DNA of 64,000 bases from Methanolobus sp. (GCF_016278365.1 NZ_JADQBZ010000002.1:1-64000); one strand, 5' to 3'. Positions 54,710 through 64,000 are shown, numbered from the stretch's first letter. The notes: generated by a model not told the origin, from the letters alone. Numbers and translations: made by a program.

Positions 54710-57700
54710 TCACTCCAGAGGTAGCAGCACATGGAAGGTACTTCCTTTTCCCTCCTCGCTCTCAACCCATATTTTCCCCTTATGGTCCTCTACTATCATC
54801 TTGCAGATATACAGACCAAGCCCTGTCCCACCGTATCTTCTTCTGATAGAGGAATCAACCTGATAGAACCGCCCAAAGAGATTGGGAATCTTATCCGCGG
54901 GGATACCAATACCCGAGTCACTGACATATACATGAATCTTACCATTATCTACCGAAGCACCCACTTCTACCTTTCCTCCCGTGGGAGTGAACTTGATGGC
55001 ATTATCAAGCAGGTTTACTAGTACATCGACAAGCTTATCCCGGTCTCCCCTGATAAGAGGCAGGTTTTCCTCCAGGTTCTTTTCAAATATGATGTTCTTC
55101 TTTTCAGCCTGAAGTGCAAGATCCTGTATGGAATTATCGATAATGGAAGTTATTGGCACCATTGAGAAAGAATAGGTGAGCTTTCCAGCCTGCGCCCTGC
55201 TGATATATAGGAGGGAATCCACCAGCTTCCTGAGTCTTTCGGAATTGCGGATAACCGTATCCACCGCTTTTTTCTGCTGGTCGTTCACAGAACCCAAGGT
55301 TCCGTCAGATATCAACTGGCTGTATCCCTGGATAGAAGTTAGAGGGGTCTTGAACTCATGGCTCACGTTTGAAAGGAATTCGTCCTTCATCCTGTCAAGG
55401 GACTTAAGTTCTTCGTTAGCAGCCGAGAGCTCAACATTGGCTTTGTATAATTCACTGTTAACCTGGGCCAGCTCTCCTGCATATTTGCGCAGGGTCTCAT
55501 CGATCTTTTTCTGCTCGATGATCTGCCACATACCCTCCATGAGCAGGGTCAGTTGCCTGACATCAGCCTGGTCATAAGGGCTCTTCTTGTTGCCTACACC
55601 CGCAACCCCGACCACTTTTCCGCTGTCAAGTATGGGAACGCTCATGTACCGCTTCATCTTGATATGGCCCGAAGGATAACCTTTTTTAAGTGGATCAGGT
55701 GCCAGGTAATCATTTATTATAATAGGACGTTTCTGTCGGACAGCCTCGCCCCATAGCCCTGTGGATTCAAGCAGGTAATCAAACTTCTTTTCTTCAACAT
55801 CACAATCTATCATCACGTTTTTTGACCATGAATAGATAGTAAGGACATTCCCCTCCTCATTGAGGAACGCCAGATACCCCATCTTGCTCTGGGTGAGTCT
55901 CACAGCCTCTTCCTGGACAAAATCGGCTATTTCTTTGAGGGTTTTATTCGTTATCCTGCTTAGCTGAAGGAGTGTCTCAAGCCTCGATTCATCCAGCCGC
56001 AATGCTTCCTCGGCCTTCTTACGCCCGGAGATATCCTCAAAGATGCCGATACCTCCCAGATATTTGCCATCCTCGGAGATATTGGGACTGAAATGTCCTT
56101 TGATAGATACTGTTATGCCACTTACCGCCGTATGATATTCCCCTTCAAAATGACCTGTCTTTCTTGAGAGTACAGCATCGACAGCTTTTCTCATGTTCTC
56201 ATCTGTCACTGTCGTGACCATATTAAAACCGATTATGTCCTCCTTTTTCTCAAGCCCGATAATCTCAAGGTACTTTTCATTACAGTGAGTGATGATACCA
56301 TTCTCATCGAAATGGAATATCCCAAGAGGCGAGTTCTTAAATATCAGATGGTACTTCTTTTCGGCCTCAAGGGCAGCCTCTTCTGCTTTTTTCCGATCAC
56401 TGACATCGATCAGTATGCCCTGGTAATAAGCAGGTCCACTTTTTTCATCTCTTAACAGATAAGATCTCTCAGTAACCCATCTGGCCTCTCCTGATCTGGT
56501 CAGCAACCTGTATTCTTTTGCGAAATATATCCTTCCTTCAATCTCAAGTTGTGAAACATCCTTTTTGACCATATCAAGATCATCAGGGTGAATAATATCC
56601 TCAAAAACAAGACGTCCGGATGTGAAATCTTCAGGCATATAGCCAAACTGTGTGATGTTCTCTGAGATGAACTCTACCGGCCAGCCACTTTCCGCACTCC
56701 AGAGAACTGCAACTACGGGACTCTTTTTGTAGATGTCTTCCAGTTTCTCGATAGACCGGACCTTATCCCTAAGCAACTTATGACTGATGTTCTGTTCATA
56801 GACCTTGCCGATCGTACCCATCATTCCACCATAGGTGCCATCCTCATCTATCAGGGGAAGCAGGACCCCACTGTGATAAATGAATTGCCCGTCCGGTTTG
56901 ATGAACGGGAACACATCATAGCTTTTAGATTGCAGGCTTTCTTTTGCAATCTCAAAAAGTTCGGCAAAACTCAGTTCTTCTCCATTCACCTGTCGCGGTA
57001 TGAACTTGACCAGTTTTTTCCCCAGCACTTCAGTTTTTGGAAGGCCGGATATCGATTCCATGCCTTTGTTGAAATACACGATATTGTCGTTCCTGTCAAC
57101 AGCCCATACACCAGTCCAGATATTCTCAAGCATGTCATCCTGAAAACTTTTCTCCTTCAGGAATGGCTTGCAGTATGTTGAACTCTGCAACAGGGTCCAC
57201 CTGCCGTTACGCAGGATGACAGTGCCATCATGCATTCCTATTATGTCGAGTAGCTCCTGTCCTGTCCTTGCTTCCTTAAGAAAACCGGACATGCCTACGA
57301 TATGCTTCCCACGTACTATCTCCATACCCTTTTTAGCAAATCCCACAAAGTTCTTCCAGGCATCTTCACCGGCTATCGTGAACTTATCAGCAACCCTCAG
57401 CCCGTCATAACCTTCAGATAGTGCCACATTGTACATCGATTCCCAGGCACCGGGAATGCTCGGTGAAGCAGACTCTTTTCCAGCAAAATAACATTCAGTA
57501 CATGGTGTGATTATCAACTGGCCGCTTTCAAGATATTTATCAACATCAATACCCCTTTCCCTGAGAAACTTCTCCCCTTCTTCCATAGCTATCTGGCCGG
57601 AAACTGCCCAAACACAAAGTTCCTTGTTCTGCAGACCAGCTTCAAGGAACAATGCCATTACGCTCATGAACTCCTCCGTAGTATCATACAGAAAAGAGAA

Positions 57701-57718
57701 GGAACTACCTTGAGGCAA
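54710..57718 (-). CDS. MEDS-PAS-PAS-PAS-GAF sensor histidine kinase
   Basis: 1002 residues, no membrane helix, so a cytoplasmic sensor. An N-terminal MEDS domain (about 1-180; FSFLYDTTEEFMSVMALFLE, ITPCTECYF) is followed by three PAS domains (about 195-310, 330-455, 460-575). A GAF domain lies at about 585-745, then HisKA with the phosphorylated H787 (SNVSHEFKTPLTS) and a HATPase (DNAIKFTPTGGKVEVG; GTGLGLYICKMIVE). The start is a TTG; homologous-looking codons continue upstream to at least 57750 without an ATG, so the true start may be non-standard. A likely TATA lies near 57816-57823. No receiver protein is adjacent. Confidence 0.88.
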   Translation of the reverse strand: MPQGSSFSFLYDTTEEFMSVMALFLEAGLQNKELCVWAVSGQIAMEEGEKFLRERGIDVDKYLESGQLIITPCTECYFAGKESASPSIPGAWESMYNVALSEGYDGLRVADKFTIAGEDAWKNFVGFAKKGMEIVRGKHIVGMSGFLKEARTGQELLDIIGMHDGTVILRNGRWTLLQSSTYCKPFLKEKSFQDDMLENIWTGVWAVDRNDNIVYFNKGMESISGLPKTEVLGKKLVKFIPRQVNGEELSFAELFEIAKESLQSKSYDVFPFIKPDGQFIYHSGVLLPLIDEDGTYGGMMGTIGKVYEQNISHKLLRDKVRSIEKLEDIYKKSPVVAVLWSAESGWPVEFISENITQFGYMPEDFTSGRLVFEDIIHPDDLDMVKKDVSQLEIEGRIYFAKEYRLLTRSGEARWVTERSYLLRDEKSGPAYYQGILIDVSDRKKAEEAALEAEKKYHLIFKNSPLGIFHFDENGIITHCNEKYLEIIGLEKKEDIIGFNMVTTVTDENMRKAVDAVLSRKTGHFEGEYHTAVSGITVSIKGHFSPNISEDGKYLGGIGIFEDISGRKKAEEALRLDESRLETLLQLSRITNKTLKEIADFVQEEAVRLTQSKMGYLAFLNEEGNVLTIYSWSKNVMIDCDVEEKKFDYLLESTGLWGEAVRQKRPIIINDYLAPDPLKKGYPSGHIKMKRYMSVPILDSGKVVGVAGVGNKKSPYDQADVRQLTLLMEGMWQIIEQKKIDETLRKYAGELAQVNSELYKANVELSAANEELKSLDRMKDEFLSNVSHEFKTPLTSIQGYSQLISDGTLGSVNDQQKKAVDTVIRNSERLRKLVDSLLYISRAQAGKLTYSFSMVPITSIIDNSIQDLALQAEKKNIIFEKNLEENLPLIRGDRDKLVDVLVNLLDNAIKFTPTGGKVEVGASVDNGKIHVYVSDSGIGIPADKIPNLFGRFYQVDSSIRRRYGGTGLGLYICKMIVEDHKGKIWVESEEGKGSTFHVLLPLE

Positions 57719-57925
57719 ATCGAGTACAAAATCAATATCTGAATTTATTGCAGCAGCGCCGATGCTATTACCCCGCAGATTATGGTACTATATTAACATT
57801 ATTTGTCTCTTATATGTATTTAAGCATTTTAAATATTAGAATGGGACACACTTTCACCCAGCTTACATCAATATTATTAACCATCCCGACAATCTATGTT
57901 CTCTCAAAAATGGACGGATGAGATG

Positions 57926-58354
57926 ATGGGATCAAAAAAACAAATTTACCTTGCAGGCCCTCTGTTTTCAAAGGCCGAGAGAGATTTTAATATATACTTA
58001 AAGGACAGGCTGGTGGAGATGGGATTCAAGGTATTCCTGCCTCAGGTAGACGGAGAGGATAACCTTTCATCCAGAATGCATGAGAGACAGATGTGCATCT
58101 TTGAGAATGACATCAGGGGAATAGATGAATCAGATATTATCCTTGCTGTACTTGATGGTGGCAGCGATGTGGACTCAGGGACAGCATGGGAGATGGGATA
58201 CGCTTATGCCAGAGGTAAGAAGGTACTGGGACTAAAGACTGATTTCAGGACATTCGGAGAAGAAGGCATTGTCAATCTTATGATGGAAATGTCAGTGGAA
58301 GTGCTTGCAAGGGATGTAGAAAGTATCCTGAAAGTGCTTGAGGATCACAGATAA
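57926..58354 (+). CDS. Nucleoside 2-deoxyribosyltransferase family protein
   Basis: 142 residues from the Met at 57926 (MGSKKQIYLAGPLFSKAERD); upstream in-frame Mets at 57923 and 57896 are possible. The family signature is YLAGPLF at the N-terminus and a later GTAWEMGYAYARGKKVLGLK holding the catalytic glutamate. Members cleave or exchange N-glycosidic bonds of deoxynucleosides or nucleotides (also DNPH1-like hydrolases). The exact substrate is uncertain. Single gene on the plus strand, with a T-rich tract after it. Confidence 0.85.
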   Translation: MGSKKQIYLAGPLFSKAERDFNIYLKDRLVEMGFKVFLPQVDGEDNLSSRMHERQMCIFENDIRGIDESDIILAVLDGGSDVDSGTAWEMGYAYARGKKVLGLKTDFRTFGEEGIVNLMMEMSVEVLARDVESILKVLEDHR

Positions 58355-58502
58355 GATTTTTTAATACCTTTTCTTTTTAAGTGGATTGATTCCGGCTCTC
58401 TATTGTTATTGACGGACTGCAAATGATGTGCACTCCTGCCGACAGGATACATTCTTAAGAGTTGCCAGCATTATACTTTTAAAATAATAAAATAAAGGTA
58501 GC

Positions 58503-59411
58503 ATGCTTAAAAGGTTCACCACTCTGTTTCCATTATGGGCCGTAATGCTCTCAGCTGTTGCACTCTTCTATCCGGAGTTATTCCTTCCCTACCGCAATAC
58601 CATCCCTCTGCTTCTGGGTGTTGTGATGTTCGCAATGGGCATGACCCTTTCAGTAAAAGATTTCATGCTGGTTTTAAAGAGGCCGAAGGTGATCATTATC
58701 GGAACGGCAATGCAGTATACATTTATGCCCCTGGCAGGTTTTGCTCTTTCCAGACTCTTTGGTCTTTCTCCGGAACTTACGGCAGGCTTCGTATTACTTG
58801 GATGCTGCCCTGGAGGCACAGCCTCCAATGTGATCTGCTACCTTGCCAAAGGAGATGTCGCACTTTCCATTATGCTGACATCCGTATCGACGTTGATAGC
58901 CTTTGTAATGACCCCCCTGCTCACATGGTTGTACATCGGCCAGACGATAACTGTCGATATGTATGGAATGGTCGTCAGCATCCTGCAGATAGTGGTAGTA
59001 CCTGTTGCCCTGGGAATCGGACTTAATGCTATCCTGGGTACCCGCACAGAACGCATCCGGCCTGCTTTACCTGCACTTTCTGTGATTACGATAGTAGTCA
59101 TAATAGCTATCATAATGGCATTGAACAAGGATACCGTCATGTCTGCAGGAATATTAGTGATGAGTGTGGTAGTGATGCATAACCTCATCGGGCTTGCAAG
59201 CGGCTATGGATTCTCCCGAATGCTGGGTCTAAGCGAAATAGAATCAAGGACAATTGCGTTTGAGGTCGGGATGCAGAACTCGGGCCTGAGCGTTGCTCTT
59301 GCGATCAAGCATTTCTCAGCCATAGCTGCCCTTCCAGGAGCGCTTTTCAGTATATGGCATAATATCTCCGGCTCTTTCCTGGCATCATACTGGAACGGAA
59401 AGAAGATATGA
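58503..59411 (+). CDS. Bile acid:sodium symporter (BASS) family transporter
   Basis: 302 residues, about nine to ten membrane helices. Typical family segments are VVMFAMGMTLSVKDFMLVLK and GFVLLGCCPGGTASNVICYL (the sodium-site region), plus FEVGMQNSGLSVALAIKHFS at the second discontinuous helix. Archaeal members probably carry organic acids such as pantoate or 2-oxoacids with sodium. The substrate here is unknown. Convergent with the AMMECR1 gene. Confidence 0.9.
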   Translation: MLKRFTTLFPLWAVMLSAVALFYPELFLPYRNTIPLLLGVVMFAMGMTLSVKDFMLVLKRPKVIIIGTAMQYTFMPLAGFALSRLFGLSPELTAGFVLLGCCPGGTASNVICYLAKGDVALSIMLTSVSTLIAFVMTPLLTWLYIGQTITVDMYGMVVSILQIVVVPVALGIGLNAILGTRTERIRPALPALSVITIVVIIAIIMALNKDTVMSAGILVMSVVVMHNLIGLASGYGFSRMLGLSEIESRTIAFEVGMQNSGLSVALAIKHFSAIAALPGALFSIWHNISGSFLASYWNGKKI

Positions 59412-59438
59412 CAGAGTTAGAAAAGAATTAAAGGAATC

Positions 59439-60074
59439 TTATTCCCTCAAGCAGGCTTTCTCCAGAATGTCCTTTTCCACTACTTCCCCATTGGGTTCCT
59501 TTTCCGTGAATATCTGGCCTTCGAAACAGTAAACTTCGGCACCTGTGACCCAGGCATCAGGGGACAGGCCCGCCTTGAGACAGGTGTGGCTCAGGAACTC
59601 CACTTCATCCATCTCATTCTCCGGTGCTACCTGAGGAAGGAGAAGGCCCTGCCGGTAGCCGCTCTTGATGATCAGACCGTGCCGGCCTATCTTAATTGAG
59701 GAAGGGAGGTCTTTGGGTGGGACATCCATACGCTCAGGCTGAGTGAGAACCGTAACCTCCACAGTGACATTTGTCATCTCATCTATGCGCACCTGCGGGA
59801 ACCTGGGATCCCTGAAGCCAGCCGAAACGGCAGAATCCGTTATTGCATACTTCAGGGCTGAATCCGCATAAGGGTGCCCTATGCAACCTCTAAGTTCGCC
59901 TTTTTTAGTAAGGGTCACGAATACCCCTCGGGGCTCATCAAATATAGCGGGAAGCTGTATCTCCGATCCGTCGATCATCTCGCCAGTCCGCAAATAAGTC
60001 TCTATGGTGTCCCTCGCCAGCCCTACAGCCGTCTTACCTTCTTCTTCCGTAAGTAATGTTACCTTCTCTTCCAT
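59439..60074 (-). CDS. AMMECR1-domain protein
   Basis: 211 residues from the ATG at 60074, with GGGAG eight bases upstream; five further residues are possible. The hallmark [10 protein letters not shown] lies around residue 48, and [20 protein letters not shown] follows. The family is conserved from archaea to humans. Its biochemical role is unsettled, and a link to radical-SAM or Memo-type partners is proposed for related proteins. It is downstream of pgk on the same strand, 86 bases apart. Confidence 0.9.
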   Translation of the reverse strand: MEEKVTLLTEEEGKTAVGLARDTIETYLRTGEMIDGSEIQLPAIFDEPRGVFVTLTKKGELRGCIGHPYADSALKYAITDSAVSAGFRDPRFPQVRIDEMTNVTVEVTVLTQPERMDVPPKDLPSSIKIGRHGLIIKSGYRQGLLLPQVAPENEMDEVEFLSHTCLKAGLSPDAWVTGAEVYCFEGQIFTEKEPNGEVVEKDILEKACLRE

Positions 60075-60160
60075 TACAACCACTCCCATATAACTCTTTG
60101 AGCATTCTCAGCCACGATGAAAACATTATCGTATTCATCTATACATTTAGAATTAGCATC

Positions 60161-61393
60161 TCATGGGTTATGTCTGTAACGTGTAGCAGCTTTTCTTAAT
60201 GCATCGATGCCCGGCAGGACAGTGCCTGCAAGATAATCTATACATGCGCCGCCACCTGTACTCAGGTGAGAGAATCGGTCCTCATACCCCAGATTCCTTA
60301 TCTCCGCAGAAATATGTCCTCCGCCTGCAATTGAATATTCAGAGTGCACTGCTGCCTTGATAATCTCATGGGTGCCCAGTGCAAACGGGTCGATCTCCGA
60401 AAGACCGGCAGGGCCATTGAGAACAACGGTCTTTGCGCTCCTTATCTCCTTGGAGTATGACACTATGGTCTCCAACCCGATATCATTGATCGGGAAGTTA
60501 TCCGATGGGAGCTCATCAACCTGAACCTCTATCCTCTTTCCGTTATCGTTCAGTGCAACGTCTATCGGGAGTCCGATCTTACCATCGAACTTTTCAAGAA
60601 GCTCTTTTCCACGCTCGATCTGCTCAAGATAGCCCTGGGATTCTATAAAGTCCATATTTGCCGGACCGATATCGACCCCTGATGCTGCAAGCATGACATT
60701 GGCCACCACACCTGAAAGCAGAACCCTGTCGACACTGCCGTTGCTCAGGACATTGTCGGTGACATTGAGAGAATCATCAACCTTTGCCCCCCCGAGCACG
60801 AAAATGCACGGACATTCCCCCCCCTTGATGCCCCTGTCAAGCGAGCTTATCTCTTTTTCCATGAGCCTGCCCGCCCCGCTTGGAAGGACTTCAGTAAAGC
60901 CTGTGATAGATAACTGTGATCTGTGTGAGACGGCAAAAGCATCATTCAGGAACAGGTCAAACAATGGTGCGAGCTTCCTTACCATATGTGTATTAGAATG
61001 TGCTTTTGAAGGACGGTCCAAGCTTTCCTCGGAATAGAACCTAACGTTCTCAAGCAATATCACATCCCCTTTCTTCATGGAAGTTATACGCGACTTGGCA
61101 TATGTACCAAAGATATCGTCTACGTATTCCACTTCTTTCCCAAGGTAACGTGACAGACGCTCAGCATGTGGTTTCATCGTAGTAAAATCACTTTTCCCAG
61201 CCCTGCTCTGGTGTGCAAGCAACACGACCCTGGCATTCTCCAGGTCTTTCAGAGTAGGTACATGGCTCTTGATCCTCATGTCGTCAAGGATATTATCCTC
61301 AGGATCCATGGGCACATTCAGGTCCACTCTCACTAGGACTGTTTTTCCTTCCACGTCAAAATCATCGATAGTAAGATAATCTTTAGCAGTCAA
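60161..61393 (-). CDS. pgk: Phosphoglycerate kinase
   Basis: 410 residues. It interconverts 1,3-bisphosphoglycerate + ADP and 3-phosphoglycerate + ATP. N-terminal substrate motif VLVRVDLNVPMDPEDN (about 15-30), then LLAHQSRAGKSDFTTMKP, and nucleotide-binding FVLGGAKVDDSLNVTDNVLS. The C-terminal STGGGACIDYLAGTVLPGID replaces the usual STGGGA-S of bacteria. Length matches archaeal Pgk. It serves gluconeogenesis in a methanogen. Confidence 0.95.
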   Translation of the reverse strand: MTAKDYLTIDDFDVEGKTVLVRVDLNVPMDPEDNILDDMRIKSHVPTLKDLENARVVLLAHQSRAGKSDFTTMKPHAERLSRYLGKEVEYVDDIFGTYAKSRITSMKKGDVILLENVRFYSEESLDRPSKAHSNTHMVRKLAPLFDLFLNDAFAVSHRSQLSITGFTEVLPSGAGRLMEKEISSLDRGIKGGECPCIFVLGGAKVDDSLNVTDNVLSNGSVDRVLLSGVVANVMLAASGVDIGPANMDFIESQGYLEQIERGKELLEKFDGKIGLPIDVALNDNGKRIEVQVDELPSDNFPINDIGLETIVSYSKEIRSAKTVVLNGPAGLSEIDPFALGTHEIIKAAVHSEYSIAGGGHISAEIRNLGYEDRFSHLSTGGGACIDYLAGTVLPGIDALRKAATRYRHNP

Positions 61394-61613
61394 AGTTCCA
61401 TCACCACAATTTAATCGCCCCTATATCTCAGGCAATATAAGTCAATATACAGAGTCTATATACATTATGCCTTTATGTGATATAAATTAGTTAACTACCA
61501 CATTTTGCTGTAAATGAACCATTCCGGTTATATCTTTTTCGTATATGCAGCAAGTAAACACGAAAAATACAAAAACTAATATCTATTGACTTACAATCCA
61601 ATCTCGTGATCAT

Positions 61614-62177
61614 ATGAAGATTCTGGGAATTTCAGGAAGTCCTAAAGCAGGCGGAAATAACGACAAGCTCATAGAAAGAGTATTGAGTATCGCTGAGGAT
61701 AGAGTTTTTGAGACAGAGACGGTCTTTATCTCTTCATCCTCAATAGCTCCCTGCACTGCCTGTGGCGTGTGTGCAAAAGAAGGTGGAAAATGTCCAATTG
61801 AAGACGGAATGGAAACCGTTTACAACAAACTTCTGTCCGCAGACGGGATAATTGTGTCATCACCGGTCTATTTCGGCACAATGACAGCACAATTGAAAGC
61901 ACTTTTTGACAGGAGCGTACTGCTCAGAAGGCAGGGTTTCCAGCTCAGCAATAAGGTCGGAGCTGCCATGGCTGTCGGTGGTTCAAGGAATGGCGGACAG
62001 GAAAAGACGATACAATCCATCCACGAGTGGATGCACATCCATGGCATGATAGTTATCGGAGACGGAGGGCATTTTGGCGGGATACTGCAAAAGCCTGCTC
62101 AGGACGATGAAGAAGGAATGAAGACAGCTGTTGATACTGTCAACAAGTTGTGTGATGTCCTTGAAATGATGAAATAG
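61614..62177 (+). CDS. Iron-sulfur flavoprotein (flavodoxin-like, NADPH-dependent FMN reductase family)
   Basis: 187 residues. An FMN-binding flavodoxin fold (ILGISGSPKAGGNNDKLIER at the start; SSPVYFGTMTAQLKALFDRS) carries a compact cysteine motif C47, C50, C53, C60 (CTACGVCAKEGGKC). This is the 4Fe-4S signature of the iron-sulfur flavoproteins first described in Methanosarcina. They accept electrons from ferredoxin and are linked to oxygen/peroxide detoxification. Ends with TAG. Single gene. Confidence 0.92.
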   Translation: MKILGISGSPKAGGNNDKLIERVLSIAEDRVFETETVFISSSSIAPCTACGVCAKEGGKCPIEDGMETVYNKLLSADGIIVSSPVYFGTMTAQLKALFDRSVLLRRQGFQLSNKVGAAMAVGGSRNGGQEKTIQSIHEWMHIHGMIVIGDGGHFGGILQKPAQDDEEGMKTAVDTVNKLCDVLEMMK

Positions 62178-62227
62178 TCCTTGAAAATAGTAAGTAAAGG
62201 AAAGGAGAAAAACATCCCCTTTCCCAC

Positions 62228-63301
62228 TCACATTTTAATGCCTACAATCTCAGCTATCTCTTTCACATTGACGTTCTTTTCCAGCAGGGCCAGTATCCTG
62301 TCGAGCTTGACCTGCTGCTTGACATGGGCATGACCTATCAGGTGTTCCATTCTTTCAATTGTACCCATCGTATCGCCCCTGACCATGATCACAGGAATGC
62401 CCACACCTTCGGCGCTTGCAAGCACAGCACCGCTTGGTTGCATGTTTCCTGTAAGTATCAGGCACTTGACCCTTGCTTCAATGGCAGCCATCTGTATGTC
62501 TGCCCTGTCTCCTCCTGTAATTACAGCGCTGTCAGGTGTCCTGCGGAAATACTTGATAGCAGAACCGGCCTCCATGGCTCCTACAAGGTAACTATCCACA
62601 AGGTCGGCAAGCTTGTCAGAACCTATAAGGATCTCACCGTGAAGTCCTTCAACGATATCGGAAATGGGAATAGAACGAAGAGTCTCATCCAGCGGGATAA
62701 CTCCAAAAACACTGACGCCTTTCTTTTCCAGGAAGGGCACAACAAGCTCTTTCACTCTCTCAAGCATACTCAGGGGCACCTCGTTCAGGATGACACCTGC
62801 AAGCATTTCAGGGTCCTGAATTATCCGCAGATCACACAGTATGCGGTCAACCGCAAAGATGGAATCGAAACGGGTTACAAGAAGCATCTTTGTCCCAAGT
62901 TTGGAAGCAACCTCCGGATCGGAGAGATTATACATAGCACCGCCTCCGATGCCTCCGGTACCTTCGATAATTACAATGTCCTTTCCTTTGGAGATCCTTG
63001 CATAAGCTTCCAGCAACTTGCTGTCCAGGTCTTTCTTTATCCCGGTGAGCGCATCATTGGTCAGGCTGTCAGTCAGATATATTGGTGTAATGAACTCACT
63101 CGGATCCTGTAGTCCAAGCAGTTGCTTTATGCTCTCCGAGTCCTCATCTGCAAGGGACCCATGTACATTGATCAGCAGATTCCCGACCGGCTTCATGTAT
63201 CCAATAATAAAGCCTTTGTTCTGGAAGATCTTACCCAGTCCCATGCATATGGAACTTTTGCCCGAATATTCCTCTGAAGAACTTATCAATATCGATGCCA
63301 T
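62228..63301 (-). CDS. BioD-like/DRTGG-domain protein (phosphotransacetylase N-domain family)
   Basis: 357 residues. An N-terminal P-loop domain of the dethiobiotin-synthetase type (ILISSSEEYSGKSSICMGLG, about 4-23; VIIEGTGGIGGGAMYNLSDP) is followed by a DRTGG domain (about 215-320; AVITGGDRADIQMAAIEARV). The same pair forms the N-terminal regulatory part of long phosphotransacetylases, but here no acetyltransferase domain is attached. It is 65 bases downstream of the acyl-CoA synthetase gene, suggesting a regulatory or sensing role in acetyl-CoA metabolism. Confidence 0.87.
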   Translation of the reverse strand: MASILISSSEEYSGKSSICMGLGKIFQNKGFIIGYMKPVGNLLINVHGSLADEDSESIKQLLGLQDPSEFITPIYLTDSLTNDALTGIKKDLDSKLLEAYARISKGKDIVIIEGTGGIGGGAMYNLSDPEVASKLGTKMLLVTRFDSIFAVDRILCDLRIIQDPEMLAGVILNEVPLSMLERVKELVVPFLEKKGVSVFGVIPLDETLRSIPISDIVEGLHGEILIGSDKLADLVDSYLVGAMEAGSAIKYFRRTPDSAVITGGDRADIQMAAIEARVKCLILTGNMQPSGAVLASAEGVGIPVIMVRGDTMGTIERMEHLIGHAHVKQQVKLDRILALLEKNVNVKEIAEIVGIKM

Positions 63302-63366
63302 TATTTTGCTCCCAACCTGTCCTTGTTAATGCTATATGTTGCTGCTAGTTATTGCTACTAATACTC

Positions 63367-64000
63367 TCACTTAGTGTCGATGGTAAACCGTACATCCATT
63401 GCAACACAGCCCTTCCCTTCCTGCATTACCATCAGCGGATTTATCTCAAACTCCATTATCTCTGGGAAATCCATGCTAAGCTGTGATACTTTCATGAGCG
63501 CATCTATTATCGAGCCGATATCTGAAGGTTGTTCGCCCCTGACGCCTGCTATAAGTGGATATGTCTTGATGGAAGTTACCATGTGCTTTGCATCATCAAT
63601 GCTGATAGGCGCTACAGCGAACGAAACATCCCGGAGGAATTCCACATACGTCCCTCCAAGCCCGAACATGAGAAGAGGTCCGAATTGCGGATCCCGGTTC
63701 ATTCCGATTATTACCTCCTTCCCCCCACCGAGCATCTTCTGTATCTGGACACCCGATATCTGCGCGTTATGCATATAGTGGCTGACATCTGACATCATGG
63801 TATTATAAGCGCGCTCCACATCATCCGCATGTTTCAGGTTGAGGCGGATACCTCCCACATCAGTCTTGTGAGAGATATCAGGAGATACGATCTTCATAAC
63901 CACAGGGTAACCAATCTCTTCGGATATCCTCACGGCTTCCGGAAGGTCTTTCGCGATCCTGGAATCAACCACCGGAATACCGTAGGAAGAAAGTATATCC
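63367..64000 (-). CDS. ADP-forming acetyl/acyl-CoA synthetase, ATP-grasp (beta) part, 5' end outside window
   Basis: Partial gene. The frame is open to the window edge, and the first residues seen are DILSSYGIPVVDSRIAKDLP. The ATP-grasp domain of NDP-forming acyl-CoA synthetases is clear: GYPVVMKIVSPDISHKTDVG, GVQIQKMLGGGKEVIIGMNR and LMFGLGGTYVEFLRDVSFAV, ending EFEINPLMVMQEGKGCVAMD. The enzyme makes acetyl-CoA + ADP + Pi from acetate + ATP, or the reverse. Whether the alpha domain is fused in front cannot be seen. The start codon lies beyond 64000; the GTG at 63972 is internal. Confidence 0.9.
   Translation of the reverse strand, partial: DILSSYGIPVVDSRIAKDLPEAVRISEEIGYPVVMKIVSPDISHKTDVGGIRLNLKHADDVERAYNTMMSDVSHYMHNAQISGVQIQKMLGGGKEVIIGMNRDPQFGPLLMFGLGGTYVEFLRDVSFAVAPISIDDAKHMVTSIKTYPLIAGVRGEQPSDIGSIIDALMKVSQLSMDFPEIMEFEINPLMVMQEGKGCVAMDVRFTIDTK

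Overview
This window comes from a euryarchaeal methanogen, most likely a methylotrophic member of the Methanosarcinaceae. Four things point that way: archaeal-type ribosomal protein operons (eL19, eL32, eS4, RNase P protein Rnp1); an RNA polymerase subunit D that keeps two complete 4Fe-4S cysteine sets; two proteins with a PEF-CTERM sorting tail; and a MEDS-domain histidine kinase. Indolepyruvate oxidoreductase, ADP-dependent sugar kinases, an ADP-forming acyl-CoA synthetase and a compact-cysteine iron-sulfur flavoprotein agree with it. I cannot name the genus from the sequence alone. At least eight genes end in TAG, so strong depletion of amber stops (the usual mark of pyrrolysine decoding) is not evident here.

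Layout. 1-2328 (minus): tRNA-Leu, rpoD, rps11, rps4, rps13. 2564-8260: non-ribosomal cargo (MFS carrier, PEF-CTERM protein, large membrane-anchored metallopeptidase, GNAT). 8353-24453 (minus): tRNA-Ser, cbf5, cmk, an EMC3/YidC-like insertase, adk, secY, then the spc and S10 ribosomal blocks up to rpl3. 24454-25017: a divergent intergenic region holding a promoter and a 140-nt foldable RNA ahead of rpl3. 25018-35037: galU, iorAB, a second PEF-CTERM gene, a decayed DUF155/RMD1 gene, a TauE carrier, proA-proB and a TrmB-type regulator. 35110-39704 (minus): an RND/MMPL exporter with two secreted partner proteins, behind a promoter with two strong palindromes. 39944-45023: CCA-adding enzyme, Ogg-type glycosylase and two overlapping ADP-dependent sugar kinases. 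45114-48320: a 1.7 kb tandem duplication with a beta-propeller gene in each copy. 48274-51076 (minus): argC (type 2), argJ, a CBS-domain gene and the collapsed remnant of a type 1 argC. 51314-52582: small membrane and secreted proteins and a MITE-like inverted-repeat element. 52970-64000: a DUF2148 iron-sulfur protein, a CobW-type GTPase, the MEDS/PAS/GAF kinase, a nucleoside deoxyribosyltransferase-like protein, a BASS transporter, AMMECR1, pgk, an iron-sulfur flavoprotein, a BioD/DRTGG protein and the 3' end of an acyl-CoA synthetase gene.

The first 25 kb is core information processing: ribosome assembly, membrane protein insertion (SecY plus EMC3-like protein), nucleotide kinases and tRNA/rRNA pseudouridylation (Cbf5). 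The rest is ordinary methanogen metabolism mixed with a recently reshaped segment (about 45-52 kb) that shows gene duplication, gene decay and apparent replacement of one arginine-biosynthesis enzyme by an unrelated type. I saw no CRISPR array, phage or complete insertion sequence. The observations most worth following are the structured RNA ahead of rpl3, the apparent AUA start codon of the RND exporter, its paired palindromes, the argC replacement scar and the tandem duplication.
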